NCBI GenBank assembly: GCA_937928165.1
Contig: CALFVT010000013.1
Span: 1 to 49,001 of the forward strand
Length of the DNA: 49,001 bases
Direction of reading: 5' to 3'
Source of the DNA: an uncultured Caulobacterales bacterium
Lineage (GTDB): Bacteria > Pseudomonadota > Alphaproteobacteria > Caulobacterales > Maricaulaceae
Position 1 is the first letter of the stretch, and every line of letters starts with the position of its first letter. The position numbers were made by a program, and so were the translations under genes. Below, in pieces: positions 26,837-36,273 of this stretch. The notes beneath the pieces are model-generated. The model saw only the letters and a list, made by a program, of their open reading frames with translations, was not told the origin of the DNA and ran no database searches.

Positions 26837-29350
26837 TTAAACAATACTTTCGCCAATTTGCTCTTTCACTCTTTCTGCCAATTCTTTGAGGCCAAACGGT
26901 TTCGGCAGAAAACTCACATCCGGATATTCTGCGAGTAAGTCAGAAAAATCCTCTTGCGCATATCCAGAAATAAAGATGATTCGCGCGTCCCCCAACGCTT
27001 CTTTCCCTCGCTTCAGCAAGGTCGGGCCATCCATCCCCGGCATAACAACATCCGAGATCATAAGATCAAACACCGTCTCGCCGGCTTGTAAAATATCTAA
27101 CGCTTCTTCGCCGTCACCGGCCTCTGTCACATGATAGCCTCGGTTCCGTAACGTGCGCGCCGCCATTAAGCGGACATCATCTTCATCTTCGACGAATAAG
27201 ATATATCCTTGTCCCGCGAGATCAGCCGGCGCACGGGCATCATTCATTTGCGGTAGTTTTGCAGCGGCTTCGGCAGCAGCGCGGGCTATCTCGGCATCCA
27301 CTTGCGGGAAATAAAGATGGAAACTCGTTCCCTCGCCCACAGTGCTTTCTACGGTTAAATGCCCCCCCGATTGCTGAACAATACCATAAACCGTTGCAAG
27401 CCCAAGGCCTGTGCCTTTACCCTGTTCTTTGGTCGTAAAAAATGGCTCAAAGATTTTTTCTAAAATATGCGGTGCAATGCCAGAGCCCGTATCGGACACG
27501 GTAATCACGGCCAAAGAATCAGACGTCAACCCTGATAAATCTTGCTGGAGCTGTGGGTCGGTAATCTCCGCGCGGTTGAGGGCACGAGTTTCAATCGTAA
27601 TCTCACCGCCGCCTTGGGACATCATTGCATCACGGGCATTGACGCAAAGATTCATTAACACCGTCTCAAGTTGGCTTTCATCGGCCATAATATTTGGTAC
27701 GCCTCGCCCAAAGATAATATCAAGTTTAACTCGCTCCACCATCACTTGCCGTAGCACGATCATAATATCTGATAGAGCTTCGCCAAGATCCAAAACCTGC
27801 GGGCGCAAGGTTTGCTGCCGCGAAAAGGCCAAGAGTTTTTTCACAAGCGCCGCCGCGCGGTTAATCGTGGAATTTATACTTTGTAAATCTGCATAGGACG
27901 GATCACCAATCGGGTGTCGCCCCAAAAGATCATCCGCATTAAGCCGCAAAGCCTGTAGAAGATTATTAAAATCATGGGCAACGCCGGCGGCTAATTGTCC
28001 GATGGCTTGCATTTTTTGCGATTGAGATAATTGCGATTCTAAAGACCGGCGCGCAGAAATATCTATGATGTAAATAAAGGCCCCGCCGTTAAGCTCATGA
28101 TCTGGCGAAATATAAAGACTAATAGGCGTTTCATCTTTGTTTTTTAACCGCGTATCTATGGGGCGCGTGATATCTTCACTACCGCTAATGTGAAGTAAAC
28201 TCGAAACATCGGCTCCGGTCTGTATTGGGGCGTGAAATATATGTTCAAAGGCTTTATTCACCCGAATAACTTTAGCGGAATTTAAATCAGCCTCATTAAT
28301 TTCAATAATAGCCAATGGCGAGGACATATGACGCTCGCTTACCGCATAGGCTGCCTTTGAATTGCCGCTTGCGGCTTGACCAGTTTGGGTTTGTATATTG
28401 GAATGGCCGTGGATCGCCGTCACCGCCGTGAAACCGCCGTCCGGAGATTTTATCCAATTTACATTTAAAACCACAGGCACATGTACACCTGCGAATGTTA
28501 TTAAATGGGTTTCGCCTCTTACCTTACGGCCCTCTTGCGGCGGGCTAGCGTTAAAGACATCATCCGTCTCAAGAATATCTTTCAAATTTAATGTTGGGTG
28601 TTTATCAAACTTTGCCTTTGAAGGCTCCGGCGCACCCATCCATGTCTTAAGGGCGTCATTCATCGCCAATATTTCGCCCTTGTCGGTTACATTCATCATG
28701 CCAATCGGCGCAGCATCAAATAAACGGGATGTTGGGTCTATAATGGGCTTATCAATAATTTCCCATAACTTAGTATCCCCAAGACCGCTCACCCGCAGTG
28801 TAAAAGCAATCGTAACCCCGTCGTCAGATTGCCTATAAAACTCAGCCGTCTCGGCTGAGGCATCGGCTCGTAAATTATGCAGCCGGTAAAGCGCTTGGCT
28901 GTCTTCATCTGAACGCGCGTGAATAAGCTTATCGACAGGCGGAACAATCTCTAATTGGACAGCTTGGTTATAAGCCTTAACGCCAAACAAACGCAGATAT
29001 GACTTATTTGCGGCAAAGGGATGCTCATCTTTGGTGATAACAAAAGGAACATTATGTTCTGCAAATATTGCCTCAATATAATTCTGGCCGCTGTCATCGC
29101 TTTGGCGGCGCATAAACATGACCCCGCAAAACGCCAGTGCAGTGGACAGAACAAAGCCGCCCACAAGTAACGCCCAGCCTGTTTGCCCCAAATTCTGATC
29201 CGAGAATAAAGCGATTGCCAAAATAATCAACATAATGGAAAACACGAGCGCAAAAATACCCCAAAGCTCAAACGGAAGTTTTCGCCTTGCCATTCGCCGT
29301 TTGGCGTCTGCCGAAATATAAAGTCCAGACTTATCCATGACGTCCTTCAT
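26837..29350 (-). CDS. cckA: CckA hybrid histidine kinase
   Basis: CckA drives the CtrA cell-cycle phosphorelay through ChpT. The 837-residue protein has two N-terminal transmembrane helices (about 28-50 and 59-82), PAS-like segments (about 90-430), the H-box [15 protein letters not shown] with the phospho-His near residue 459, the ATP-binding domain (N-box [16 protein letters not shown], and [20 protein letters not shown]) and a C-terminal receiver with the phospho-Asp near residue 767 in [11 protein letters not shown] and the KPF lysine. GGGGAG sits upstream of both an adjacent GTG (29353) and the chosen ATG (29350). It is divergent from the DUF885 pair. Confidence 0.95.
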   Translation of the reverse strand: MKDVMDKSGLYISADAKRRMARRKLPFELWGIFALVFSIMLIILAIALFSDQNLGQTGWALLVGGFVLSTALAFCGVMFMRRQSDDSGQNYIEAIFAEHNVPFVITKDEHPFAANKSYLRLFGVKAYNQAVQLEIVPPVDKLIHARSDEDSQALYRLHNLRADASAETAEFYRQSDDGVTIAFTLRVSGLGDTKLWEIIDKPIIDPTSRLFDAAPIGMMNVTDKGEILAMNDALKTWMGAPEPSKAKFDKHPTLNLKDILETDDVFNASPPQEGRKVRGETHLITFAGVHVPVVLNVNWIKSPDGGFTAVTAIHGHSNIQTQTGQAASGNSKAAYAVSERHMSSPLAIIEINEADLNSAKVIRVNKAFEHIFHAPIQTGADVSSLLHISGSEDITRPIDTRLKNKDETPISLYISPDHELNGGAFIYIIDISARRSLESQLSQSQKMQAIGQLAAGVAHDFNNLLQALRLNADDLLGRHPIGDPSYADLQSINSTINRAAALVKKLLAFSRQQTLRPQVLDLGEALSDIMIVLRQVMVERVKLDIIFGRGVPNIMADESQLETVLMNLCVNARDAMMSQGGGEITIETRALNRAEITDPQLQQDLSGLTSDSLAVITVSDTGSGIAPHILEKIFEPFFTTKEQGKGTGLGLATVYGIVQQSGGHLTVESTVGEGTSFHLYFPQVDAEIARAAAEAAAKLPQMNDARAPADLAGQGYILFVEDEDDVRLMAARTLRNRGYHVTEAGDGEEALDILQAGETVFDLMISDVVMPGMDGPTLLKRGKEALGDARIIFISGYAQEDFSDLLAEYPDVSFLPKPFGLKELAERVKEQIGESIV

Positions 29351-29463
29351 CACGTGTTATATCTCCCCTAATCTGCTTCGATGGTTCTGTCTATTTCCAA
29401 TTCATAGTTTTACTTTGTCCGCTAAAATTTTTAGCTTATAAGAGTGAAAACAAGGTCCGCCCC

Positions 29464-31296
29464 ATGAAAAAATATATCTCTATCATTGCGTTATCTGCGG
29501 CTTTGCTCACCACCGCTTATGGCTGCAACCCAAGCGCGAAAGACGGCTTATCACAGATTGAATATGTGCAGCGGGAGAGCCGTGTGTTAAACGTTTGGCT
29601 TGATGACCGCTTTGACGATGAACTCGCGCGCTCACCAATGTCGCAAACAAGCTTTGGACAGAAAACCGCCCTCACACGCCTTGATGATGTCTCCCAGCAA
29701 AGCCTTGACGAAATGGCGGCCCTTCTGCGGGGGTGGCGGCAAGATTTAACCGCTAATTTTGACATAGACCGCCTCGATGATAACGCGCGGCTGTCTTATG
29801 ATCTATTCTTATATGATATAGATAACCGCCTGCGTAGCTATGAATTTGCCGATCATGATTATGTCTTTCAGCATATGTCAGGCCCCCACAGCAACCTTCC
29901 GGCGTTTTTAATCAATTTACATCCGGTGACATCGATTGAAGAGGCGGAGAGTTTTATTGCAAGGCTTGGCGCGGTTCCAGCCTATATGGAAGCTTTAATG
30001 AACCGGGCCAATGCCCAAGCGCAGACTGGCATTTTACTCCCCCGCTTTGTTTATCCCAAGCTAATCGAAGCGAGTCAAAATATCATTACCGGCGCTCCTT
30101 TTAACGGAACAAGTGACAGCCCTATATTAGCGGAGTTTTCAAAGAAAGTGATGGAGCTTGATGTTGATGACAGCACAAAAAAGCGGCTGATTAATGACGC
30201 TTTTAGTGCTTTGAACATTCATATCGGCCCGAGTTATAATAATCTCATTACGATGTTCCGCGCCCATGAAGCCTTAAGCGATGACCGAGACGGCGTCTGG
30301 AAGCTCCCGCGCGGCGCGGAATATTATCAATCCCGCCTTAAACATTACACAACAACTAAGCTGACCGCCGATGAAATCCATGAGATTGGCCTGAAAGATG
30401 TCGCCCGCATTCAAGATGACATGCGCGTCATTATGAAAAGAATCGGCTATGAGGGGAGTTTGAAAGAGTTTTTCACTCACCTCCGCAGTGATCCGCAATT
30501 TACTTTTGAAAACACCGATGAAGGCCGCGCCCGATATATTGAGGGGGCCACGCAATATATCAACGACATGCGCGAGCAGCTTGATAGCCTGTTCATCACC
30601 AAGCCCAAAGCCGATATCACAGTAAAACGGGTTGAACCCTACCGCGAGGCTTCGGCTTTTGGTGCCTTTTATAATCAACCGGCCCTCGATGGATCACGTC
30701 CCGGCACATATTATATTAATTTAAAAGACATGACGGAACTACCAATTTATCAAATGCAAGCTCTGGCCTATCACGAAGGCATACCCGGCCATCATATGCA
30801 AATCGCTATTGGAATGGAGCTTTCGGGCCTGCCAAAATTTCGTAATTTTGGCAGCCATACAGCCTATGTTGAAGGTTGGGCCCTTTATTCAGAGGCTGTG
30901 CCCCATGACCTCGGCCTTTATACCGATCCGTTACAAGATTTTGGTCGCCTATCAATGGAAATTTTTCGCGCCGTAAGGCTGGTGGTTGATACGGCTATAC
31001 ATTCTAAGAAATGGACGCGAGAACAGGCTGTAGAATATTTTTTAGAAAATTCGGCCAATTCCGAAGGCGATATTCGCGCGGAGGTTGATCGCTATATTGT
31101 CTGGCCAGGCCAAGCTACGGCCTATAAGATTGGAATGATAAAAATTACAGAGCTTCGGAAACAAGCCGAAACCGAACTGGGAGAGGATTTCAATATTGCA
31201 GAATTTCATGACGTTATTCTCGCAAATGGGTCTGTCCCCTTGTCAGTATTAGAAACCCTTGTAAATAAATGGATCGACACAAAGAAAAGAGATTAA
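29464..31296 (+). CDS. DUF885 lipoprotein peptidase, first copy
   Basis: DUF885 proteins are putative zinc peptidases. The 610-residue protein has a signal peptide with lipobox (TAYGC, cysteine 21). Family motifs include FNxxxG-like AFLINLHPVTS, LPRGAEYY, HEIGLKDVARIQDDM, and the catalytic block YHEGIPGHHMQIA with HEGIPGHH at 437-444, then AYVEGWALYSE. The glutamates in these blocks are the expected zinc or catalytic residues. AAGG precedes the ATG. It is the first of a tandem pair, one base from the next gene, so the two are co-transcribed and are clear paralogues. Confidence 0.9.
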   Translation: MKKYISIIALSAALLTTAYGCNPSAKDGLSQIEYVQRESRVLNVWLDDRFDDELARSPMSQTSFGQKTALTRLDDVSQQSLDEMAALLRGWRQDLTANFDIDRLDDNARLSYDLFLYDIDNRLRSYEFADHDYVFQHMSGPHSNLPAFLINLHPVTSIEEAESFIARLGAVPAYMEALMNRANAQAQTGILLPRFVYPKLIEASQNIITGAPFNGTSDSPILAEFSKKVMELDVDDSTKKRLINDAFSALNIHIGPSYNNLITMFRAHEALSDDRDGVWKLPRGAEYYQSRLKHYTTTKLTADEIHEIGLKDVARIQDDMRVIMKRIGYEGSLKEFFTHLRSDPQFTFENTDEGRARYIEGATQYINDMREQLDSLFITKPKADITVKRVEPYREASAFGAFYNQPALDGSRPGTYYINLKDMTELPIYQMQALAYHEGIPGHHMQIAIGMELSGLPKFRNFGSHTAYVEGWALYSEAVPHDLGLYTDPLQDFGRLSMEIFRAVRLVVDTAIHSKKWTREQAVEYFLENSANSEGDIRAEVDRYIVWPGQATAYKIGMIKITELRKQAETELGEDFNIAEFHDVILANGSVPLSVLETLVNKWIDTKKRD

Positions 31297-31297
31297 T

Positions 31298-33262
31298 ATG
31301 CGCAAAACACTCCTTATGTCTGCGGCGCTATTCGCCCTCACCGCTTGCAATCCTGCGGATAAAACCAAAACGGCCCTAGATAACGCCGCTGAGGCCACCA
31401 AGAGCGCGAGTGAAAGCGCCGCCAAGACGGCAAATTCTGCCGTTGATACCGCCGTTAAAAATGTAAGTGAAACGGCAATAAAAGCTGTCGACACGGCTGC
31501 AAATATAGTGAAATCAGCCGATGATGCGAACCCGCTATCTCCTATGCAAGCCAAAATGAATGAATGGCTTGAAACTGAATTTGAGGCCAGCATTCGCCAT
31601 TACCCCCAAGCCCTTGCTCAATTCGGCATTAAAGAGCGCACGGATGAGTGGAATGACCCCAGCCGCGAATTTGAGCTGGAGCGCCTTGAAGAGACCCGCG
31701 CGGCCCTTGCAGAGTTCAAAGAGGTTTTTGACCGGGAAAGCCTAAGTGATGACGGTAAGCTATCTTATGATCTTTACGTTAAAAATGCCGAGGATGAACT
31801 TGAGCGCGATAGTTGGCATGATTATTGGTACACATTCAATCAAATGCGCGGCGCACAATCATCCATTCCAACCTTTATGATTAATTTTCACCGCATTGAT
31901 AATATTGATGATGCGAATGATTATATTACCCGGCTTGAAAAGCTTGAAGGTCACATGGGCGCGATCATCGCAAACGCTGAGAAAGCAGCTAAAAAAGGCA
32001 TTATGGCCCCTAAATTCGTTTATAATCATGTCATTCGGGATGCGAATAATATTTTATCCGGCGCACCGATGGACGATAGTGATGATTTTAACGTATTGAT
32101 GCAGGATTTCCGCGACAAGCTTGAAACTATAGAGCTTACGGAGGATCAAAAAGAAGACCTTTACTCCCGCACGATTGCAGCGCTTCTAACATCCGTCAAG
32201 CCTGCCTATGAAAATATTATTGCGCTCGCTAAAGATCACCAATCCCGCACAAGTGACGATGACGGCGCATGGAAACTGCCAAAGGGGGATGAATATTACG
32301 CCTCGCGACTCAAGCAAATGACAACAACAAACATGAGCGCTGATGACATTCATGAGCTGGGCCTAGAAGAAGTCGCCCGTATCCATAATGAAATGCGCGC
32401 GATCATGAAGCAAGTCGAATTTGACGGCGATCTTCAAGATTTCTTTGAGTTTTTAAAGACTGACCCGCAATTTACCTATCCGGATACAAGCAAGGGCCGC
32501 GCTGATTATTTGGCCGATGCGACGGATATGATCGACATTATGAAAACGCGCCTTGATGATGTGTTCTTGCGTAAGCCAAAAGCTGATCTTGAAGTCCGCC
32601 GCGTTGAAGCTTTCCGTGAAGAATCCTCCGGTAAGGCCTTTTATAATCGCCCCGCAACTGACGGCTCTCGCCCGGGTGTCTATTACGCCAATCTTTACCG
32701 GATTGAAGACATGCCAACCTATCAAATGGAAGCTCTCGCTTATCACGAAGGCATTCCTGGTCACCATATGCAAATCGCGATCTCTCAGGAATTAAAAGAT
32801 ATTCCAAAGTTCCGTAAATTTGGCGGCTATACCGCTTATTCCGAGGGCTGGGGACTATATTCAGAATATCTGCCCAAGGAAATGGGCTTTTATGAAGACC
32901 CCTATTCTGACTTTGGCCGCCTTGCGATGGAAATTTGGCGGGCCGCACGGCTTGTGGTCGATACAGGGCTTCACCATAAAAAATGGACCCGCCAAGAGGC
33001 CATAGACTACCTATTAGAGAACACGCCCAATCCCGAAGGCGATTGCATTAAAGCGATTGAGCGCTATATCGTTATGCCAGGACAAGCGACTGCTTATAAA
33101 ATCGGTATGCTTAAAATTCTTGAGATGCGGCAAAAGGCAAGTACAGCCCTTGGGGATAATTTTGATATTCGTGAATTTCATGATGTATTTTTAGAGACTG
33201 GCCCTGTCCCGCTCGATGTCTTTGAGCGCCGGGTCAATGACTGGATTAAAAGCAAGGCTTAA
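31298..33262 (+). CDS. DUF885 lipoprotein peptidase, second copy with repetitive linker
   Basis: The 654-residue paralogue of the preceding gene has a lipobox (LTAC, cysteine 17). After it, about 60 residues of Ala/Lys/Ser/Thr-rich, amphipathic-looking repeats (EATKSASESAAKTANSAVD and similar) form a linker that the first copy lacks. The peptidase domain follows, with LPKGDEYYASRLK, HELGLEEVARIHNEM, HEGIPGHH at 483-490 and AYSEGWGLYSE. The zinc-binding motif is intact. Start is one base after the upstream stop, with AAGAGA as the ribosome site. A clear terminator follows. Confidence 0.92.
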   Translation: MRKTLLMSAALFALTACNPADKTKTALDNAAEATKSASESAAKTANSAVDTAVKNVSETAIKAVDTAANIVKSADDANPLSPMQAKMNEWLETEFEASIRHYPQALAQFGIKERTDEWNDPSREFELERLEETRAALAEFKEVFDRESLSDDGKLSYDLYVKNAEDELERDSWHDYWYTFNQMRGAQSSIPTFMINFHRIDNIDDANDYITRLEKLEGHMGAIIANAEKAAKKGIMAPKFVYNHVIRDANNILSGAPMDDSDDFNVLMQDFRDKLETIELTEDQKEDLYSRTIAALLTSVKPAYENIIALAKDHQSRTSDDDGAWKLPKGDEYYASRLKQMTTTNMSADDIHELGLEEVARIHNEMRAIMKQVEFDGDLQDFFEFLKTDPQFTYPDTSKGRADYLADATDMIDIMKTRLDDVFLRKPKADLEVRRVEAFREESSGKAFYNRPATDGSRPGVYYANLYRIEDMPTYQMEALAYHEGIPGHHMQIAISQELKDIPKFRKFGGYTAYSEGWGLYSEYLPKEMGFYEDPYSDFGRLAMEIWRAARLVVDTGLHHKKWTRQEAIDYLLENTPNPEGDCIKAIERYIVMPGQATAYKIGMLKILEMRQKASTALGDNFDIREFHDVFLETGPVPLDVFERRVNDWIKSKA

Positions 33263-33283
33263 TCCATTAAAAACAAAATAAAA

Positions 33284-33310
33284 AAGGCGCTGAAAGGCGC
33301 CTTATTTTTT
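33284..33310. terminator. Intrinsic terminator after the DUF885 pair, possibly bidirectional
   Basis: AAGGCGC-TGAAAG-GCGCCTT forms a seven-pair stem with a six-base loop, followed on the plus strand by ATTTTTT. The A-rich run before it gives a T run on the minus strand, so it could also end the convergent dksA transcript, whose stop is about 32 bases away. Confidence 0.85.
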
Positions 33311-33341
33311 ACTAACATTAATTTAAAGGCCTAAGCGCCAA

Positions 33342-33773
33342 TTAATTCGCGCGCATCTTCTCACCGCGCTCATGCATAACCTGCGCTTCAATCGATAGAG
33401 TTGCTATTGGCCGAGCGCTAAGGCGGCCAACCCGTATCGGATCGCCGGTTTCATCACAATAGCCATATGTACCGTCTTCAATACGCGCGAGGGCTTTATC
33501 AATCTTATTTAAAAGCTTGCGCAGGCGATCTTTGGTTCTGAGCTCTAATTGCCGGTCTGCATTTGCCGCAGCCGTATCTGCGGGGTCAGGATGGGAAACA
33601 TTTTCACCCTTCAGGTAATTAATAGTTTCTTTTGTCTGTTCGACAATATCATTGCGCCAATCCAGTAGCTTTTTTTTAAAAAAAGCCGTCATTACAGGAT
33701 TCATAAATTCTTCTTCATCCGTGGGTTTATAGCCCTCAGGTAGAGCTGTTTGCATGTTAGACGACGCATTCAT
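33342..33773 (-). CDS. dksA: DksA-type RNA polymerase-binding transcription factor
   Basis: DksA enters the RNA polymerase secondary channel and works with ppGpp in the stringent response. The 143-residue protein (from the ATG at 33773) has the coiled-coil domain (about 28-100: ADRQLELRTKDRLRKLLNKI) and the C-terminal block YGYCDETGDPIRVGRL followed by ARPIATLSIEAQ. Only one cysteine is left in the finger region, so it cannot bind zinc as the four-cysteine form does; I recall this as common in alphaproteobacterial DksA. Longer in-frame starts (33830, 33875) would add unlike sequence and are less likely; the chosen ATG has no strong ribosome site. Confidence 0.85.
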   Translation of the reverse strand: MNASSNMQTALPEGYKPTDEEEFMNPVMTAFFKKKLLDWRNDIVEQTKETINYLKGENVSHPDPADTAAANADRQLELRTKDRLRKLLNKIDKALARIEDGTYGYCDETGDPIRVGRLSARPIATLSIEAQVMHERGEKMRAN

Positions 33774-33795
33774 AATATGTACCGCTTTATGTCGT

Positions 33796-33858
33796 TCAGA
33801 CGAGTCTTCTGAACAATTTTTGGCCTTCATATCCAAATTTTTCAAAAAAACAATACAT
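33796..33858 (-). CDS. Possible 20-residue leader ORF upstream of dksA
   Basis: A short frame, MYCFFEKFGYEGQKLFRRLV, begins 85 bases before the dksA start in another frame. ACAGGAG is only two bases from its ATG, closer than usual, so translation is uncertain. It ends 22 bases before the dksA ATG and could modulate dksA translation. It has no recognisable family. Confidence 0.25.
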   Translation of the reverse strand: MYCFFEKFGYEGQKLFRRLV

Positions 33859-33965
33859 AACTCCTGTGAACACATAAGAATGATAGCGAATCACCTATCA
33901 ATGCTTGTTTCGTGAAGCTTGATTGTCTATCGCCCTATCATAAATTGTTGTTTTACGAGGCTATA

Positions 33966-34808
33966 ATGAAATTTTCTGGCACAGAATCATATGTTGCAAC
34001 CCAAGATTTAAAAATAGCCGTCAATGCAGCTATTTTGCTAGAACGCCCGCTTCTTATCAAAGGGGAGCCCGGCACCGGCAAAACTGTCTTAGCCCATGAA
34101 ATCGCCAAAGGCCTCAGCACGCCGCTTTTGGAATGGAATATAAAATCGACAACCAAAGCGCAGCAAGGCCTGTATGAATATGACGCCGTCGCGCGGCTTC
34201 GCGATAGTCAGCTTGGCGAAGACCGGGTGCATGATATATCAAATTACATCCGAAAAGGTAAGCTGTGGGAGGCTTTCACGGCGAATCAACGCCCTATTCT
34301 CCTGATTGATGAAATTGATAAGGCTGACATTGAATTTCCTAATGATCTTTTACATGAGCTGGATAAAATGCAATTCCATGTTTATGAAACCGGCGAGACC
34401 ATTACCGCCAAGCAGCGGCCGATTATTATTATCACTTCAAATAATGAAAAAGATCTGCCCGATGCGTTTTTGCGCCGCTGTTTTTTCCATTATATTCAAT
34501 TTCCTGATGCGCAAACCATGCAGGAAATTGTCAATGTTCATTTTCCTGATCTGAAACCTCGCTTGCTGACGGCCGCGCTCAAACGGTTTTATAATGTGCG
34601 CGACACACCTGGGCTTAAGAAAAAACCTTCCACATCAGAACTTTTGGATTGGCTTAAACTTTTACTGGTTGAAGACATCGACCCGGAAACCCTCAAAGAA
34701 GTCGATCAGAAAAAGCTTATACCGCCGCTGCATGGAGCCTTACTTAAAAATGAGCAAGACGTGCATCTTTTTGAACGGCTTGCCTTTCTCAACCGCCGCA
34801 GCATGTAG
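33966..34808 (+). CDS. MoxR-family AAA+ ATPase
   Basis: MoxR ATPases act as chaperones with a VWA-domain partner, often in metalloenzyme maturation (CoxD/CobS-like group). The 280-residue protein has Walker A GEPGTGKTV (33-41), Walker B LLIDEIDKAD, sensor 1 IIITSNNEKDLPDAFLRRC and the family's DLLHELDKMQF. GAGG lies five bases before the chosen ATG; an upstream in-frame start is poorer. The usual VWA partner is absent: the next gene is convergent, 30 bases away. Confidence 0.9.
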   Translation: MKFSGTESYVATQDLKIAVNAAILLERPLLIKGEPGTGKTVLAHEIAKGLSTPLLEWNIKSTTKAQQGLYEYDAVARLRDSQLGEDRVHDISNYIRKGKLWEAFTANQRPILLIDEIDKADIEFPNDLLHELDKMQFHVYETGETITAKQRPIIIITSNNEKDLPDAFLRRCFFHYIQFPDAQTMQEIVNVHFPDLKPRLLTAALKRFYNVRDTPGLKKKPSTSELLDWLKLLLVEDIDPETLKEVDQKKLIPPLHGALLKNEQDVHLFERLAFLNRRSM

Positions 34809-34838
34809 GATATATAGCCGCAAAAACTTGATGGATTA

Positions 34839-36116
34839 TCAGTCCTCTTCCCAAATATTAGGAACTTCTTTTAAAGCATCGGAATAATAGCGTTTGAAGC
34901 CTGGTAATTTAACCTGATTAAGAAAAGCCGAATAGGCGAGATAGCTCACGAGGAACCGTAAATCTTCCACCCAAGGGGGCAGATATTTAGGGGCATGGAT
35001 CAGCCCTTCTTTACGTAAATATGCTAGCGCCGGAATATCCTCAACGTCCAATTTTCCAACAAAGAGCAAACGGATTAAATCGGCCCGTTTTAGGCTAACA
35101 ACTGTGCGCATAAAATTATGCACACGCATCAACCCCTTGAGGTAAACGATGTCTTTTGTGAAAGGCGCACCGCCGCTAACGACCCCGCCGCGAAAGACAC
35201 GGAACGTGTTATTATAGGCTTTGTTTGGATCGTCATAGCGTTCCATATAAACATCAAAAACATCCTTAAAATCAGCACCTTGAACTGACATATTAATAAC
35301 GCGCACCCGGTCTGATAGCCGCCGAAACCGCACCGGATCCATCGCGCCGCTAATGATCTCGGCGAAGACTGCAAGGCCCTCTTGTATCTCTGTAGTTCCC
35401 GCATGGGCGCGCCCTAAAATAGGAAAGGCATCTTGCCGCCGCCCGTTCTTGGCTGTGCCTGCATGTATGAACGCCTCATGCTGTAAAAGCTGATCCACGT
35501 CCCGCGCCGTAAAGGCTGCGTCCGCGCGCAGGCGAATACGTTTAGATCCCGCGATTGCTTTGGCCGACAAGCTATCGACCACTTTGACAGCGGGGATATC
35601 CTTACCGAAATATTGCCGTAAAGCGGGTTGCAGGCGGTCTGCAAAAGCTTGGGCATCAAAACCTTCATCGGCCTTGCCCAAATTCAGATTATCAATCGAT
35701 AAATCGGCAAATATCCCGTCCATATGCAGCGCCAAGTCGATTACTTTGGTTGTCCCATCGAGCATGACATCTTCAGGGGCACCGAAAAGCTTGGCTGAAT
35801 ATTGAAAAAAGCCCGCATGTCCGCGGTTATCCAAAAGATCAGCCGTAGTTTTAAGGGTCTGTGCCGTACGTTGTAGCCAGCTAAACACGGGATGATCACC
35901 CTTTGGTAGCTTCAACCCAGATAAAATATCGCGCGCCGGCCCCGTATCAACCGGCATATATATAGGCGTAGGGAGCGCCCTGGTTTTCAGGAATTTATCT
36001 TTGTCCCGCGCCGTCCAGCCCACGGAGCGTAATATGGGCAAATCCGCCGCCGCGCGCTCTAATTTACGAGCAATCATCATTGCGTTTTCAATATGAATAT
36101 CAGTTAATTTTTCCAT
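34839..36116 (-). CDS. DUF1704 / QEGLA-motif zincin-like protein
   Basis: This 425-residue protein belongs to the family annotated in bacteria as flavohaemoglobin expression-modulating QEGLA motif protein (DUF1704). It has HEAFIH (213-218), an HExxxH zinc-binding motif, and the family signature TEIQEGLAVFAE (242-253), which would supply the third ligand and a conserved glutamate. DUF1704 includes the animal MATCAP tubulin tyrosine carboxypeptidases, so this is probably a metallopeptidase; the bacterial substrate is unknown. CAGGATT precedes the ATG. It lies convergent to the MoxR gene and divergent from the autotransporter. Confidence 0.88.
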   Translation of the reverse strand: MEKLTDIHIENAMMIARKLERAAADLPILRSVGWTARDKDKFLKTRALPTPIYMPVDTGPARDILSGLKLPKGDHPVFSWLQRTAQTLKTTADLLDNRGHAGFFQYSAKLFGAPEDVMLDGTTKVIDLALHMDGIFADLSIDNLNLGKADEGFDAQAFADRLQPALRQYFGKDIPAVKVVDSLSAKAIAGSKRIRLRADAAFTARDVDQLLQHEAFIHAGTAKNGRRQDAFPILGRAHAGTTEIQEGLAVFAEIISGAMDPVRFRRLSDRVRVINMSVQGADFKDVFDVYMERYDDPNKAYNNTFRVFRGGVVSGGAPFTKDIVYLKGLMRVHNFMRTVVSLKRADLIRLLFVGKLDVEDIPALAYLRKEGLIHAPKYLPPWVEDLRFLVSYLAYSAFLNQVKLPGFKRYYSDALKEVPNIWEED

Positions 36117-36273
36117 AAATCCTGCTATGGCTGTAAATTACTCTCTTTTCTACATAATTATGCGGCGAATATCTGAAATCCTTGTGAGATTCTGTCCAAT
36201 CTTTCATTGGCCTTAATGAATTTGTCCGCTAAGAGTAAATTTGAATCATCCATTTGGGTTTATAAAAAGTTTT

